Counted from the stretch's first letter, positions 54,091 through 63,794 are shown. The stretch is DNA of 64,000 nt from DATDPM01 sp963841995 (GCA_963841995.1 CAWJEX010000021.1:62001-126000); one strand, 5' to 3'. Program-made: numbers and translations. The notes: generated by a model from the sequence alone, not told the origin.

Positions 54091-54432
54091 ATGAAGATCA
54101 CGGCCCGCGAGTCTCTTGAGCTCTGGCGGGGAGCATTCTCCGAGACCGTTCGCCGGGATGTGCCGGATCTTTCGGCGCGCCAGCTTGCCGTGCTCCTTGC
54201 GGTGTATCTCACCGACCCGCCGCACACCGTGCGCGGACTGGCAAAGGATTTAAATCTTCGCAAACCGGCGGTCACCCGCGCCCTTGATCGGCTCGAAGCG
54301 TTGGGATTGGCAAAACGCAAAATCGATCCGGAGGATAAGCGGAGCATCTTGGTGCAACGCACCGTCCGCGGTTCGGTTTTCCTGAGCGAGCTTGGCGATC
54401 TTATCGTCCGCTGCGCGCGCGTGATCAACTAG
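54091..54432 (+). CDS. MarR-family regulator
   Basis: A 113-residue winged-helix regulator, on the short side for MarR (usual 140). HTH: ARQLAVLLAVYLTDPPHTVR, LAKDLNLRKPAVTRALDRLE, wing with LAKRKIDPEDKRSILVQRT (the D-x-R/K-R signature). It lacks most of the flanking dimer helices. It follows the aminopeptidase gene by 33 bases and converges on yejF. Confidence 0.82.
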   Translation: MKITARESLELWRGAFSETVRRDVPDLSARQLAVLLAVYLTDPPHTVRGLAKDLNLRKPAVTRALDRLEALGLAKRKIDPEDKRSILVQRTVRGSVFLSELGDLIVRCARVIN

Positions 54433-54473
54433 CGGCGATTTTTGCCACCAGGGGGCGGCGCTATGTGGTGCCG

Positions 54474-56132
54474 CTACATAGCGACAGCGCCGGTTTCCAC
54501 CGCTTCGAGATTGAGTGCCGCGGCGATCAGCGCGCGTGTATAGGCTTGGGCAGGACGCGAAAAGATCTGTTCGGCGGGGCCTTGTTCGACCATTTTGCCG
54601 CCCTGCATGACGAGAATATCGTCGGCCAACGCGCGCACGACGCGAAGGTCGTGGCTGATGAACAGAAAGGCGAGATTGTGGCGCGCCTGCAGGTCGCGGA
54701 GCAGGTCCACGATCTGGGCTTGGACCGACATGTCGAGGGCCGAAGTCGGTTCGTCGAGTACGACGAATCGCGGCTTCAAGATCATGGCGCGGGCAATGGC
54801 GATGCGCTGGCGCTGGCCGCCCGAGAATTCGTGAGGGTAGCGATCGCGGGATTCCGGGTCGAGGCCGACTTCCGTCAGTGCCTGTGTAACCAGCGCGCGC
54901 CGCTCTTTCGGGTCCCGAGCCAGGCCGTGGACGTCGAGGCCTTCGCCCACGATCTCGCCGACCGACATGCGGGGGCTCAAGGAATCGAAAGGGTCCTGGA
55001 AGACGATCTGCATCTCCCGGCGGAGCGGACGCAGCTTATTGGAGCTCCAGCCTTGGACATTTTGACCGCGGAACAAAATGTCACCTCGGCTTCGCTCGAG
55101 TCTCAAGAGCGCGAGCGCCAAGCTAGTCTTGCCGCATCCGGATTCCCCGACAACGCCCAGGGTGTGGCCTTCGCGCACCGAGAGCGAAACGCCGTCCACC
55201 GCTTTGACGTAACCGGTGACGCGGCGCAGAAATCCCGTGGTGATCGGGAACCAGACTTTGAGGTCGCGGGCCTCCATCACTACCGGCGCATCGGCGATCG
55301 CCGGCGCTTTGCGCCCCTTGGGGGCGGCGGCCATCAACTTTTGAGTATAGGGATGCTTGGGGGCGGCGAAGATGCCGCCGGTCTCGCCCTGCTCGACGAT
55401 TTCGCCGTTCGTCATCACGCAGGTGCGATCCGCCATCTTTTCCACGATGCTTAAATCGTGGGTAATGAGAAGCACCGCCATGCCCAAGCGCGCCTGAAGG
55501 TCTTTCAGCAAACGGAGAATCTGCGCCTGAATCGTAACATCCAGAGCCGTCGTCGGCTCATCGGCGATCAGCAAATCCGGGTCGTTCGCCAACGCCATGG
55601 CGATCATCACCCGCTGGCGCTGGCCGCCCGAGAGTTGATGCGGGTAACTGGCCATTTTCTGCTCGGCCTCTGGCAAACCGACGAGGTGCAATAGCTCGAT
55701 CACCCGGGCGCGCGCGGCCACCCGGTTTAGTCCCTTGTGCAGCGCCAGCGTTTCCGAAATCTGCTTTTCGACGGTATGGAGCGGATTGAGCGAGGTCATC
55801 GGCTCCTGGAAGATCATCGCGATCTGATTGCCGCGCACCGAACGCAGCAGCTTAGGCCTCGCCCCCACCAGCTCGCGGCCCTGGAAGAGAATGCTTCCGG
55901 ATTCATGAAAGGCCGTGGGGTAGGGAAGAAGCTGAAGAATCGAAAGGGCGGTGACCGTTTTGCCGCTGCCGGATTCGCCGACCAACGCCACCGTCTCGCC
56001 CTTTTGAATATCGAAAGAAATGTGGCGGACCGCACTTACCTTGCGGTCGCCGGCGTGGAATCCGACGGAAAGATCGCGAACCTCGAGAAGTTTGCTCGAA
56101 TGATCTTTGTTCATCGCCGCAGCCTTGTTCAT
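54474..56132 (-). CDS. yejF: microcin C/oligopeptide ABC transporter, ATP-binding protein YejF
   Basis: A 552-residue protein with two fused ATPase domains, as in YejF. Domain 1: Walker A GESGSGKTVTALSIL, signature LSGGQRQRVMIAMAL, Walker B DLLIADEPTTALDVT. Domain 2 (from about 285): GESGCGKTSLALALL, FSGGQRQRIAIARAM, FVVLDEPTSALDM. Both have the OppD/F-type C-terminal ends. It powers the YejBE permease at the inner membrane. Start overlaps the end of yejE by four bases. Confidence 0.95.
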   Translation of the reverse strand: MNKAAAMNKDHSSKLLEVRDLSVGFHAGDRKVSAVRHISFDIQKGETVALVGESGSGKTVTALSILQLLPYPTAFHESGSILFQGRELVGARPKLLRSVRGNQIAMIFQEPMTSLNPLHTVEKQISETLALHKGLNRVAARARVIELLHLVGLPEAEQKMASYPHQLSGGQRQRVMIAMALANDPDLLIADEPTTALDVTIQAQILRLLKDLQARLGMAVLLITHDLSIVEKMADRTCVMTNGEIVEQGETGGIFAAPKHPYTQKLMAAAPKGRKAPAIADAPVVMEARDLKVWFPITTGFLRRVTGYVKAVDGVSLSVREGHTLGVVGESGCGKTSLALALLRLERSRGDILFRGQNVQGWSSNKLRPLRREMQIVFQDPFDSLSPRMSVGEIVGEGLDVHGLARDPKERRALVTQALTEVGLDPESRDRYPHEFSGGQRQRIAIARAMILKPRFVVLDEPTSALDMSVQAQIVDLLRDLQARHNLAFLFISHDLRVVRALADDILVMQGGKMVEQGPAEQIFSRPAQAYTRALIAAALNLEAVETGAVAM

Positions 56133-57184
56133 GCGAGTGTTTTCCTCGGATCGAAGGCGTCACGCACCGCCTCGCCGATGAAAATCAGCAGGCTCAACAT
56201 CACCGCGAGCACGAGAAATGAGGTGAAACTCAGCCACGGCGCAAACAGGTTGGCTTTGCCTTGCGCCAGCAATTCGCCGAGCGATGGCGAACCCACCGGC
56301 AAACCGAAGCCGAGAAAATCGAGTGACGTGAGGGTGGTGATCGACCCGTTCAAAATGAAGGGCAAGAAGGTCAAGGACGCGACCATCGCGTTGGGAAGCA
56401 CATGGCGGAACATGATGACCGAATTCCCCACGCCTAGCGCACGGGCCGCGCGCACATAAAGGAAATTACGCGCTCGCAGGGTTTCCGCCCGGACCACGCC
56501 GACCAGGGACATCCAGCTGAACAGAAGCATCAATCCCAGCAGCCACCAGAAATTGGGTTCGACGATTGACGACAAAATGATAAGCAAGAATAAGATCGGC
56601 AATCCGGACCAGATTTCGATGAAGCGCTGGAAGATAAGATCGGTCCATCCGCCGAAGAATCCCTGCACGACCCCGGCGGTCACTCCGATGATCGAGCTGA
56701 AGAATGTGAGGGCCAAACCGAACAAAATGGAGATGCGGAACCCGTAGATGAGTCGTGCCATCACGTCACGGCCCTGATCGTCGGTGCCGAGCCAGTTTCC
56801 GGCCGAAGGCGGCGCGGGTGCGGGCACCGTAAGATTGAAGTTGATCGTTTCGTACGAATAGGGAATGAGCGGCCAAATCATCCAGCCGTGCTGGTTGATG
56901 AGCTTGTGCACGACCGGATCGCGATAATCGGTCTCGGTCTCGAAAGTTCCGCCGAAAGTGGTTTCGGGATAGGATTTAACGGCCGGGAAATAGAGGGCGC
57001 CGTCATAGGAAATCACGAGCGGATGATCGTTGGCGATGAACTCGGCGAACAGGCTGATAACGAATAGTCCGAGGAAAACCCACAGCGAGTAATAGCCGCG
57101 CTTATTGGCCCGAAAATTGGCAAGCCGTCGCTGTGTCAACGGCGAGAGTTTGGCCGGGGGAATGATTATTTTTGGCATGGTCAA
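56129..57184 (-). CDS. yejE: ABC transporter permease YejE
   Basis: A 351-residue inner-membrane permease. Six helices, with the first near 32-50 (YYSLWVFLGLFVISLFAEF) and a long periplasmic loop (about 60-145), then the DppC-like core: WLGTDDQGRDVMARLIYGFR, RAARALGVGNSVIMFRHVLP (EAA loop) and SLGELLAQGKANLFAPW. Four-base overlaps on both sides show coupling to yejB and yejF. Confidence 0.95.
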   Translation of the reverse strand: MTMPKIIIPPAKLSPLTQRRLANFRANKRGYYSLWVFLGLFVISLFAEFIANDHPLVISYDGALYFPAVKSYPETTFGGTFETETDYRDPVVHKLINQHGWMIWPLIPYSYETINFNLTVPAPAPPSAGNWLGTDDQGRDVMARLIYGFRISILFGLALTFFSSIIGVTAGVVQGFFGGWTDLIFQRFIEIWSGLPILFLLIILSSIVEPNFWWLLGLMLLFSWMSLVGVVRAETLRARNFLYVRAARALGVGNSVIMFRHVLPNAMVASLTFLPFILNGSITTLTSLDFLGFGLPVGSPSLGELLAQGKANLFAPWLSFTSFLVLAVMLSLLIFIGEAVRDAFDPRKTLA

Positions 57185-58299
57185 ACCTCCCGCGTCGCAA
57201 AATCGATGCGAGGATCGATCGCGATATAGGTGAGGTCGCTTACCAAATTGAGGACGAGGCCCAAGAGCGTATAAATATAGAGCGTTCCGAACATCACGGG
57301 GTAGTCGCGGCCGATGGCGGATTCGAAGCCCAATAGCCCCAAGCCGTCCAATGAGAAAATGACTTCAATCAGCAGCGAGCCGGTAAACAGAATGCTGATG
57401 AACGCCGAAGGAAATCCGGCAATCACGATCAGCATTGCGTTTCGGAAGACGTGTCCGTACAGCACGCGCCGCTCGCTTAGCCCCTTGGCGCGCGCCGTGA
57501 AAACATATTGCTTGTTGATTTCGGCCAGGAAAGAATTTTTCGTCAGCATGGTGAGGCCGGCAAATCCGCCGATCACAAGCGCGGTGATGGGAAGCGTGAT
57601 ATGCCAGAAGTAATCGAGAATCCGGTCCGGCCAGGACATTTGACCCCAATCGGCGGAGGTCAGGCCGCGCAGCGGGAACCAATCCAGGAACGTCCCGCCC
57701 GCGAATAGGACAACGAGAAGAATCGCAAACAGAAATCCGGGAATGGCGTAGCCGATAATGACGACCACGCTGGTCCAAATATCGAAGGCGGTGCCATCGC
57801 GTACGGCCTTCGCGATGCCGAGCGGTATCGAGATGAGATAAATGAGAAGAGTCGTCCACAGCCCGAGCGAGATCGAAACCGGGAGCTTCTCCAAAATAAG
57901 ATCGATCACCGGCCGGCCGCGGAAGAAGCTCTCGCCGAAATCGAATTTCACGTAATTTCGAATCATGATGAAAAATCGCTCGACGGGCGGCTTGTCGAAG
58001 CCGTATTGCTTTTCCAGCTCTGCGATAAATTGCGGATCGATGCCCCGCGCGCCGCGATATTTGCTTGCAGCGGTGCTTTGACCGGCACCGCCGGGTCCGG
58101 TTGTCGCTTGATTCGACAATTCGCCGGGTCCCGTGCCGCCGACCCGCGCCGTGGCCTCGACGGTTTGCCCCTTGATCTGAGCGATCACCTGTTCGATCGG
58201 TCCGCCGGGGGCCGCCTGCACGATCACGAAATTGACCAGCATGATCCCGAACAAAGTCGGGATAATCAGCAAAATGCGGCGAAGTATATAAGCGAGCAC
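57181..58299 (-). CDS. yejB: ABC transporter permease YejB
   Basis: A 372-residue permease of the DppB type. First helix MLAYILRRILLIIPTLFGIM, a periplasmic insert of about 80 residues rich in Gly/Ser/Thr (61-105, longer than usual in related sequences), then the core ending with the EAA loop (RAKGLSERRVLYGHVFRNAM) and YTLLGLVLNLVSDLTYIAID. It follows yejA by three bases. Confidence 0.94.
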   Translation of the reverse strand: MLAYILRRILLIIPTLFGIMLVNFVIVQAAPGGPIEQVIAQIKGQTVEATARVGGTGPGELSNQATTGPGGAGQSTAASKYRGARGIDPQFIAELEKQYGFDKPPVERFFIMIRNYVKFDFGESFFRGRPVIDLILEKLPVSISLGLWTTLLIYLISIPLGIAKAVRDGTAFDIWTSVVVIIGYAIPGFLFAILLVVLFAGGTFLDWFPLRGLTSADWGQMSWPDRILDYFWHITLPITALVIGGFAGLTMLTKNSFLAEINKQYVFTARAKGLSERRVLYGHVFRNAMLIVIAGFPSAFISILFTGSLLIEVIFSLDGLGLLGFESAIGRDYPVMFGTLYIYTLLGLVLNLVSDLTYIAIDPRIDFATREV

Positions 58300-58302
58300 G
58301 GC

Positions 58303-60282
58303 TTACTCCGACGAAGACGGACGCGGTCCCCGCGCCACCCAATTGAGCAGAAGGGCGGAACCGGCAAGGAGCAACGACAGCCACAATTTGTGCGGCCAAG
58401 CCGGGCGCCCCGTTTTGGATGCGCTGGCAATTTCAGCCTTATGAGCTTCGATATTCGCCGCCTTGCTAGCGTCGATCCACCAGGTGTTGAATCCAAGAGA
58501 GTATTTCGGTGTGACGGCGGGATGCACAAATTTGTCCCAATAGGCAACGCGATAAACGCGGGTGTGCCAATGAGGAACAACGTAATCGTTCCACAACAAC
58601 ACGCGATCGAGCGAGCGGCAGCGGTCGATCAAAGCCTGTCGATCGGGCGACGCAATGAGAAGGTCGACAAGCTCGTCGACCACCGGATCGTGAATCCCGA
58701 TTGTGTTGCGGCTGCCCGGCGTTTCCGCCGCTTTCGACGTCCAGAAATCGCGCTGCTCATTGCCCGGCGAGAGCAACTCGCCGAAGCCATCGACGATCAT
58801 ATCGTAGTCGAATTGATCGACCCTATTCTGGTATTGCGAGGTATCGACGGTCCGCAAACGGGCGACCACGCCGAGTCGCCGCAAATTGCCGATGAACGGC
58901 AGGACGACACGCTCGAAGACAGGGTTGTCGAGTAGAATCTCGAATTCAAACGGCTCGCCGGTTTTTGCATTGACAAGCCGGTCGTCTCGCACGATCCATC
59001 CCGCCCTTGCCAGCATATCCCGCGCCGTCAGCAGATTGGTACGGATGCCGTCTTCGCCTGCGGTCGACGGCGGCACATATTCCTTCGCGAAGACATCGTC
59101 CGGAATTCGGCCGCGATAAGGCTCGAGAATTTTGAGTTCGGCGGGAGAGGGGAGCCCATGAGACGCAAGCTCGGAGTTCGAAAAATAACTCTTGGTGCGC
59201 GTGTAAGCGCCGTAGAACAAATGCGCATTGGTCCATTCAAAATCGAAGGCGTAACCCAATGCCTCGCGTACCGTGCGGTCTTGAAATATTGGGCGGCGAA
59301 TATTGAACACGAAGGCCTGCATGCCCGTCGGCTGCTCGTTCGGAATCTCCTCCTTTTTTGCCAGGCCCTGATGCATGCCGGGGAAATCGTAGCCGGTCGC
59401 CCAGACTTTAGCCGCGCTCTCGGCGCGAAAATCGTACTCGCCGGCCTTGAAGGCCTCCAAATCGACCGTGCTGTCACGGTAGTAATCGTAGTAGATCGCA
59501 TCGAAATTATATTGACCGCGTTCCGTCGGCAAATTGGCCGCCCAATAGTCGCGTACCCGCGTGTAGACAATGCTTCGCCCTGGTACGAAACTTTCAACCT
59601 TATAGGGACCGCTGCCCAAGATCGGTTCCAATGTCACTTTGTCGAATTGTCTTGTCGCGAAAAAATTCTTGGAAAGGATCGGCAATCCATTGCCGATGAT
59701 GAAAGGAAGCTCGCGATTGTTGCCGGGTATGAAGGTGAATTTCACCTTGCGGTCGCCGATCTTCTCCACCGATTTCACGCTGGCGTAATAGGCGCGATAA
59801 AACGGATGGCCCTTCGCCTTGAGCGTTTGAAATGAATAGATCACGTCGTCCGGGGTGATCGGGCTTCCATCCTGGAACCGGGCCTCGGGCCGCAGAGTAA
59901 AGATTACCCAAGAGCGGTCGGGCGGCGTTTCGACGGATTCGGCGATCAAGCCGTAAGCGGATGCCGCCTCGTCTTCGGAACCCGAAAGCAGGGTCTGAAA
60001 GGTGAGCAGTAGACCTGCCGCCGCAACGCCTTTGAGGATGAAAGGATTGAGATTGTCGAATGTCCCGATGGCGGAAAGATGAACATTGCCGCCCTTCGGG
60101 GCATCGGGATTGGCGTAATCGAAATGGGTGAAGTCCGGTGGATATTTGAGATCGCCGTAAATCGACAGACCGTGGCTGACGGTCGATGCCAATGCCGGGG
60201 ATGTGGGCGCCGGTGACGGGGAAGCAGGCTTCGGCGCGTCCTTGGCCGCCGCCGGCGATGCGGCAAGCACAAGCGCCAGCAC
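58303..60282 (-). CDS. yejA: periplasmic peptide-binding protein YejA with C-terminal helix
   Basis: A 659-residue SBP_bac_5 protein that captures oligopeptides, including microcin C, for YejBEF. A short leader (MLALVLAASPAAA) serves as the signal peptide, then HGLSIYGDLKYPPDFTHFDY, GTFDNLNPFILKG and the family core. Odd points: the start is a GTG and a better, positively charged leader (MKAGLYA) sits in another frame just upstream, so a one-base slip near 60290 may have cut the gene. The C terminus adds WLSLLLAGSALLLNWVARGP, a membrane-like helix absent from typical YejA. Confidence 0.85.
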   Translation of the reverse strand: MLALVLAASPAAAKDAPKPASPSPAPTSPALASTVSHGLSIYGDLKYPPDFTHFDYANPDAPKGGNVHLSAIGTFDNLNPFILKGVAAAGLLLTFQTLLSGSEDEAASAYGLIAESVETPPDRSWVIFTLRPEARFQDGSPITPDDVIYSFQTLKAKGHPFYRAYYASVKSVEKIGDRKVKFTFIPGNNRELPFIIGNGLPILSKNFFATRQFDKVTLEPILGSGPYKVESFVPGRSIVYTRVRDYWAANLPTERGQYNFDAIYYDYYRDSTVDLEAFKAGEYDFRAESAAKVWATGYDFPGMHQGLAKKEEIPNEQPTGMQAFVFNIRRPIFQDRTVREALGYAFDFEWTNAHLFYGAYTRTKSYFSNSELASHGLPSPAELKILEPYRGRIPDDVFAKEYVPPSTAGEDGIRTNLLTARDMLARAGWIVRDDRLVNAKTGEPFEFEILLDNPVFERVVLPFIGNLRRLGVVARLRTVDTSQYQNRVDQFDYDMIVDGFGELLSPGNEQRDFWTSKAAETPGSRNTIGIHDPVVDELVDLLIASPDRQALIDRCRSLDRVLLWNDYVVPHWHTRVYRVAYWDKFVHPAVTPKYSLGFNTWWIDASKAANIEAHKAEIASASKTGRPAWPHKLWLSLLLAGSALLLNWVARGPRPSSSE

Positions 60283-60360
60283 AAATCGCGTAGAGTCCCG
60301 CCTTCATGAGGGGTGGAATTCGTCGAAGAAGGAAAGAATGCTTGGGCTTGCGGGCGTCAC

Positions 60361-61212
60361 CTAACCACCCTGCCCGAGATCGCGGCCGCTCTGCAGGATT
60401 TTGAGCGCCCGGGCGTGGATTCGGGCGTCACCCGCGGCGATCACCCGGCCATCGGAATGGAGGGTCAAAGGCCGGCCGTCCCAATCGGTCATGGTGCCGC
60501 CCGCGGCCTCGACCACCGGCGCAAGGGCACAATAGTCGCTTGGCTTCATGCTGGCTTCGACCACGAGATCGATAAAGCCCGAAGCCAGCAGCCCGTAAGC
60601 ATAACAATCAGCCCCGTATTGCGGGCGCTTCACCGCCTCGCAAAGCGCTTCGAAGGCGTAAGCGTCGCCGCCGCCGAACATATGAGGGGTTGTGGCATAA
60701 AGCATAGCGTCGGATATACGGGCGCAGCGCCGCACCCGGGCGCGCGTGCCGTTGAATGTCGTCGCCACGCCGGCGCCGCCGATCCAGCGTTCGTTAAGGG
60801 CGGGATGATCGATTAAGCCTGCAACCGGCAATCCTTTCTGAACGCAGCCGATAAGGGTTCCGAAAAGCGGCTTGCCGGTGATGAATCCGCTCGTGCCGTC
60901 GATCGGATCGAGAACCCAGACCGTATCGGCGCCCTCGCGTACCGCCGGGAATTCTTCGCCGACGATACCGTGATCGGGGAACTGCGCTTCGATCATCGCC
61001 CGCAGGATTTTCTCCACCTCGCGATCGGCGGCGGTGACCGGCGTCATGTCGGGTTTGTCGTCGACCCGGATGTCGCTCCGGAAATAGCGCCGGAGAATGA
61101 CGCCGCTCGCATCCGCCATGTGCCCGGCAAGGGTTAGGATTTCCGGGACGTTGATCGATGCCGCCAGCTTGATTTGGGGGTCCACCATGGCGGCAAGTGT
61201 GGCGCGAATCAT
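60361..61212 (-). CDS. hisN: inositol monophosphatase-family phosphatase (HisN-like histidinol phosphatase)
   Basis: A 283-residue phosphatase of the IMPase/HisN fold. Metal site 1: GEEF and WVLDPIDGTSGFITG; motif 2 PSDYCALAPVVEAAGGTMTD. Position and the FITGKPLFGTLIG stretch resemble HisN, which makes histidinol, but SuhB/CysQ-like enzymes share these motifs. It stands after the yej operon on the same strand, with no his genes near. Start uncertain (ATG 61212 or 61188). Confidence 0.85.
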   Translation of the reverse strand: MIRATLAAMVDPQIKLAASINVPEILTLAGHMADASGVILRRYFRSDIRVDDKPDMTPVTAADREVEKILRAMIEAQFPDHGIVGEEFPAVREGADTVWVLDPIDGTSGFITGKPLFGTLIGCVQKGLPVAGLIDHPALNERWIGGAGVATTFNGTRARVRRCARISDAMLYATTPHMFGGGDAYAFEALCEAVKRPQYGADCYAYGLLASGFIDLVVEASMKPSDYCALAPVVEAAGGTMTDWDGRPLTLHSDGRVIAAGDARIHARALKILQSGRDLGQGG

Positions 61213-61251
61213 CGCCTAAGGAAAGGGTCCGCGGCCTCGGGAAATATGGCC

Positions 61252-61758
61252 CTAACCGCCCTCATATTTGAAGTTCAGGGCCCCCAGCAAGTGATCGACG
61301 GAGGTCCCGCTGTCACTCAAGGGCAGGATGATCGCGCGATAGAGTGCGACGCGATCGTTCCCCGTGGCAAAACGTCCGCTCGCGGTTAGCGGTTTCATCG
61401 AAATCTGGACGGTTTCGAAGGAAGAGCGGAATTTGTCCCATACCGGCGAGGGCAGGCATTGGGCGACCAGCCGGCCGGCCGGCTCACCGTTGCAGATTTC
61501 AGCCACCGCCTCGCCGCAATAGATGAAAGTGCTGGCCTCCACCGAATCCTTGAGCGCGACCGTAAAGAAGCTGGGCCAAAGGCCTTCGCCCCGCTTTACC
61601 TCGGCGGAATCGAGGGCCAAAGCCGAATGCTGCGGGAAAGCGCGGTCGCCTTTCAGGCTCCACCAATAGAGGAGCGCACGGCCAGTGAGACGGCGTTCGT
61701 TCTTGCGCCCGATTCCGATATTCGCGGCTAGCGCCCACGGGAATTTCGGATCGGTCAT
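61252..61758 (-). CDS. PAS-domain protein (PAS_5-like)
   Basis: A 168-residue protein with one PAS-like region (about 20-160): LTGRALLYWWSLKGDRAFPQ, then ALKDSVEASTFIYCGEAVAE, WDKFRSSFETVQISMKPLTA and RVALYRAIILPLSDSGTSVD, the arrangement of the PAS_5 (DUF) group abundant in Rhodospirillales. No output domain. Likely cytoplasmic ligand or redox sensor of unknown signal. Confidence 0.75.
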   Translation of the reverse strand: MTDPKFPWALAANIGIGRKNERRLTGRALLYWWSLKGDRAFPQHSALALDSAEVKRGEGLWPSFFTVALKDSVEASTFIYCGEAVAEICNGEPAGRLVAQCLPSPVWDKFRSSFETVQISMKPLTASGRFATGNDRVALYRAIILPLSDSGTSVDHLLGALNFKYEGG

Positions 61759-61816
61759 CTCCCGCTCCTTCGCGGCTTATGTCTCCCGCCGCGTGACAAC
61801 TGGCCGCCGACGTCCG

Positions 61817-62441
61817 TTATTGACCCGCCGCCTTGGCCGATTCGCGCTGGATATAGGCGATCAGGTCGGCGCGCTCTTTGGGATCCGTAACCGGTTTGGC
61901 GAGCATCATCTTGGCGTCCGGAACCACGGCCTGGGGGCCCTGCACCCACTTGCCTATCGATTCCTCGTTCCAGATGATCCCGGAATTTTTCACCCCGTCG
62001 GAATAGGCAAAGCCCGGCGCTTGCCCGGCCTTGCGCCCGAAAACGCCGGCCAAGCTCGGCCCGGCGCCATTGTGGCCGGCTTCGAAGCTATGGCAAGCGA
62101 AGCAAAGATGCCCTTTGAACACGGCGCCGCCGGCATCGGCATCACCGGCTGCGGCTGGAGCTGCTGCGGGTGCCGGCGCTGTTGCCGGAGCGGGCGCTGG
62201 CGCTGGCACCGGAGTGGGGGCGGCAGCTTCCTTGGCGGGAGCGGCGGCCGGGGCCGGTGCTGGAGTTCTCGGGCTTGGCTTCGGCAGGCGCGCCCTCGGC
62301 GGGCTTCGTCGGAGCCGCTTGTTCGGTTGCCGGCTGCTCGCCCTCGGGCTCGTACATCTTGTTGCTGATGACGCGGATGCCCTGGAAGACGATCGCGGCG
62401 AGTAAAATCGCGCCAAGAATTTTTATGGTCCCCTCGCTCAT
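61817..62441 (-). pseudogene. membrane-anchored cytochrome c (CycM-like), frameshifted linker
   Basis: ATG 62441 gives an anchor helix (MSEGTIKILGAILLAAIVFQ then GIRVISNKMYEPEG). The Ala/Pro/Glu-rich linker changes frame near 62265; the other frame carries APAPAAAPAKEAAAP and the cytochrome domain (CFACH in KGHLCFACHSFEAGHN, GPSLAGVFGRKAG, Met ligand in DAKMMLAKPV). One extra base or a two-base loss in the low-complexity linker explains it. CycM proteins carry electrons to aa3 oxidase. The frameshift could be a GC-rich sequencing error. Divergent from pheA. Confidence 0.75.
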
Positions 62442-62723
62442 ACTTCCCCTCTCTATAGACCCAGTTCGGCAGATCCAGTTCGGCCGGCCGGATTTCTGGC
62501 CGTTCGTCATCCGTCACCTGCGCGAACAGGTTCGGCGCGCACGACCCAAGCTTATGGCGAAGTTAGCCCCAGCGCCCCAAGGCGCGCAATGCGATTTCGC
62601 CTCGGTCCGAAGCCCGTATCCCGCGTTGACGGCAGCGGCCCGCCCGCCCGATACTCCGCCGGCTTTTAAAGCGCCCGCTCGGGCGGCCGATGCGGCCCGG
62701 GGTTGGCCTGAACATCGAGCCTC

Positions 62724-63596
62724 ATGACGAAACGACCTCCCCGGCCTTCACGAACGATCGCCTTCCAGGGCTTGCCTGGCGCCTATTCGGAGCTTGCCAG
62801 CCAAACGGCCTATCCGAAGATGCGCACCCTGTCCTGCGAATCCTTCGAAGAGGTTTTCGCCGCGGTGGAGAAGGGCCGCGCGCAACTGGCCATGATCCCG
62901 GTCGAAAATTCGGTCGCCGGGCGGGTGGCCGAGATCTATCAGCTATTGCCGCATACCCCGCTCCAAATCGTCGCGGAGCATTTCCAGCGGGTGAATCATC
63001 ATCTGCTGGTCGTTCCCGGCGCCAAGATGTCCGATATCAAAACCGTGCACAGCCATGTCCACGCTCTGTCTCAATGCCGCCGGTTCATCCATGCCCATCG
63101 CTTGAAGCCGGTGGTCCACGCCGATACCGCCGGCGCCGCGGCCGAAGTCGCGCGGATGGGCGATCGCAGCGCTGCCGCCATCGCCTCGGCTCTCGCCGGG
63201 AAAATCTACGGTCTGCGCTCGCTGCAGTCGGGGATCGAGGATGCCGAGCACAACACCACGCGCTTTCTGGTGTTCTCGCGAAAGCCGATCGATCCCGATC
63301 CGGCCAAGGGTCCGGTGGTGACCACCTTCGTGTTTCGCGTCCGCAACGTGCCGGCCGCTGTCTACAAGGCGTTGGGCGGGTTTGCCACCAATGGCGTCAA
63401 TATGACGAAACTCGAAAGCTATTTGATCGGCGGGAATTTCACCTCGGCCCAGTTCTATGCCGATGTCGAAGGCCACCCAAAACAGCGCAATTTGCGGCTG
63501 GCTTTCGAGGAGCTTGCCTTCTTCTCCCATGAGGTGAAGATCCTCGGCGTCTATTACGCCGATCCTTTCCGCTTCCGCCGCCGGACAAAGCCCTGA
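62724..63596 (+). CDS. pheA: prephenate dehydratase
   Basis: PheA, 290 residues: prephenate to phenylpyruvate in phenylalanine synthesis. The PDT domain has GLPGAYSELASQTAYP, ENSVAGRVAEIYQLL and the TRF motif (HNTTRFLVF); the C-terminal ACT domain (from about 190; ESYL present) gives Phe feedback. In many alphaproteobacteria kdsB lies between the cytochrome gene and pheA; the 280-base gap here has none. Open frame intact. Confidence 0.95.
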   Translation: MTKRPPRPSRTIAFQGLPGAYSELASQTAYPKMRTLSCESFEEVFAAVEKGRAQLAMIPVENSVAGRVAEIYQLLPHTPLQIVAEHFQRVNHHLLVVPGAKMSDIKTVHSHVHALSQCRRFIHAHRLKPVVHADTAGAAAEVARMGDRSAAAIASALAGKIYGLRSLQSGIEDAEHNTTRFLVFSRKPIDPDPAKGPVVTTFVFRVRNVPAAVYKALGGFATNGVNMTKLESYLIGGNFTSAQFYADVEGHPKQRNLRLAFEELAFFSHEVKILGVYYADPFRFRRRTKP

Positions 63597-63618
63597 TTTA
63601 TTGCCGTCTTTAACGGCC

Positions 63619-63649
63619 TTGCGACTCACGCGATCCGTCCTGTTATAAT
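63619..63649 (+). promoter_or_regulatory. promoter of the SRP RNA gene
   Basis: A perfect -10 TATAAT at 63644-63649 with TTGCGA at 63619-63624, 19 bases apart. The predicted start about six bases after the -10 coincides with the first paired base of the SRP RNA stem (63655). Confidence 0.7.
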
Positions 63650-63651
63650 GT

Positions 63652-63753
63652 CCTGGGAGGTTGGCGGCGGACGGGCTGCTCGCCAACCCGGCCAGGTCCG
63701 GAAGGAAGCAACCGTAACGAGATTGGTTCGGGTCGATCGACCAACCTCCCACC
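63652..63753 (+). ncRNA. ffs: small SRP RNA (4.5S)
   Basis: The conserved SRP core CCAGGTCCGGAAGGAAGC (63692-63709) sits in the apical region, and the ends pair: GGGAGGTTGG (63655-63664) with CCAACCTCCC (63741-63750). It is the RNA partner of Ffh in co-translational membrane targeting. Placement just before dnaX is the usual one in alphaproteobacteria. Confidence 0.94.
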
Positions 63754-63794
63754 CATTGCCGCATCGATCGCGCGCTAAAGCGCGCTCCGGAGTC

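Noticed and set aside
62442..62723. kdsB remnant between cytochrome and pheA
   Set aside because: Both strands were read; no CMP-KDO synthetase motif is present.
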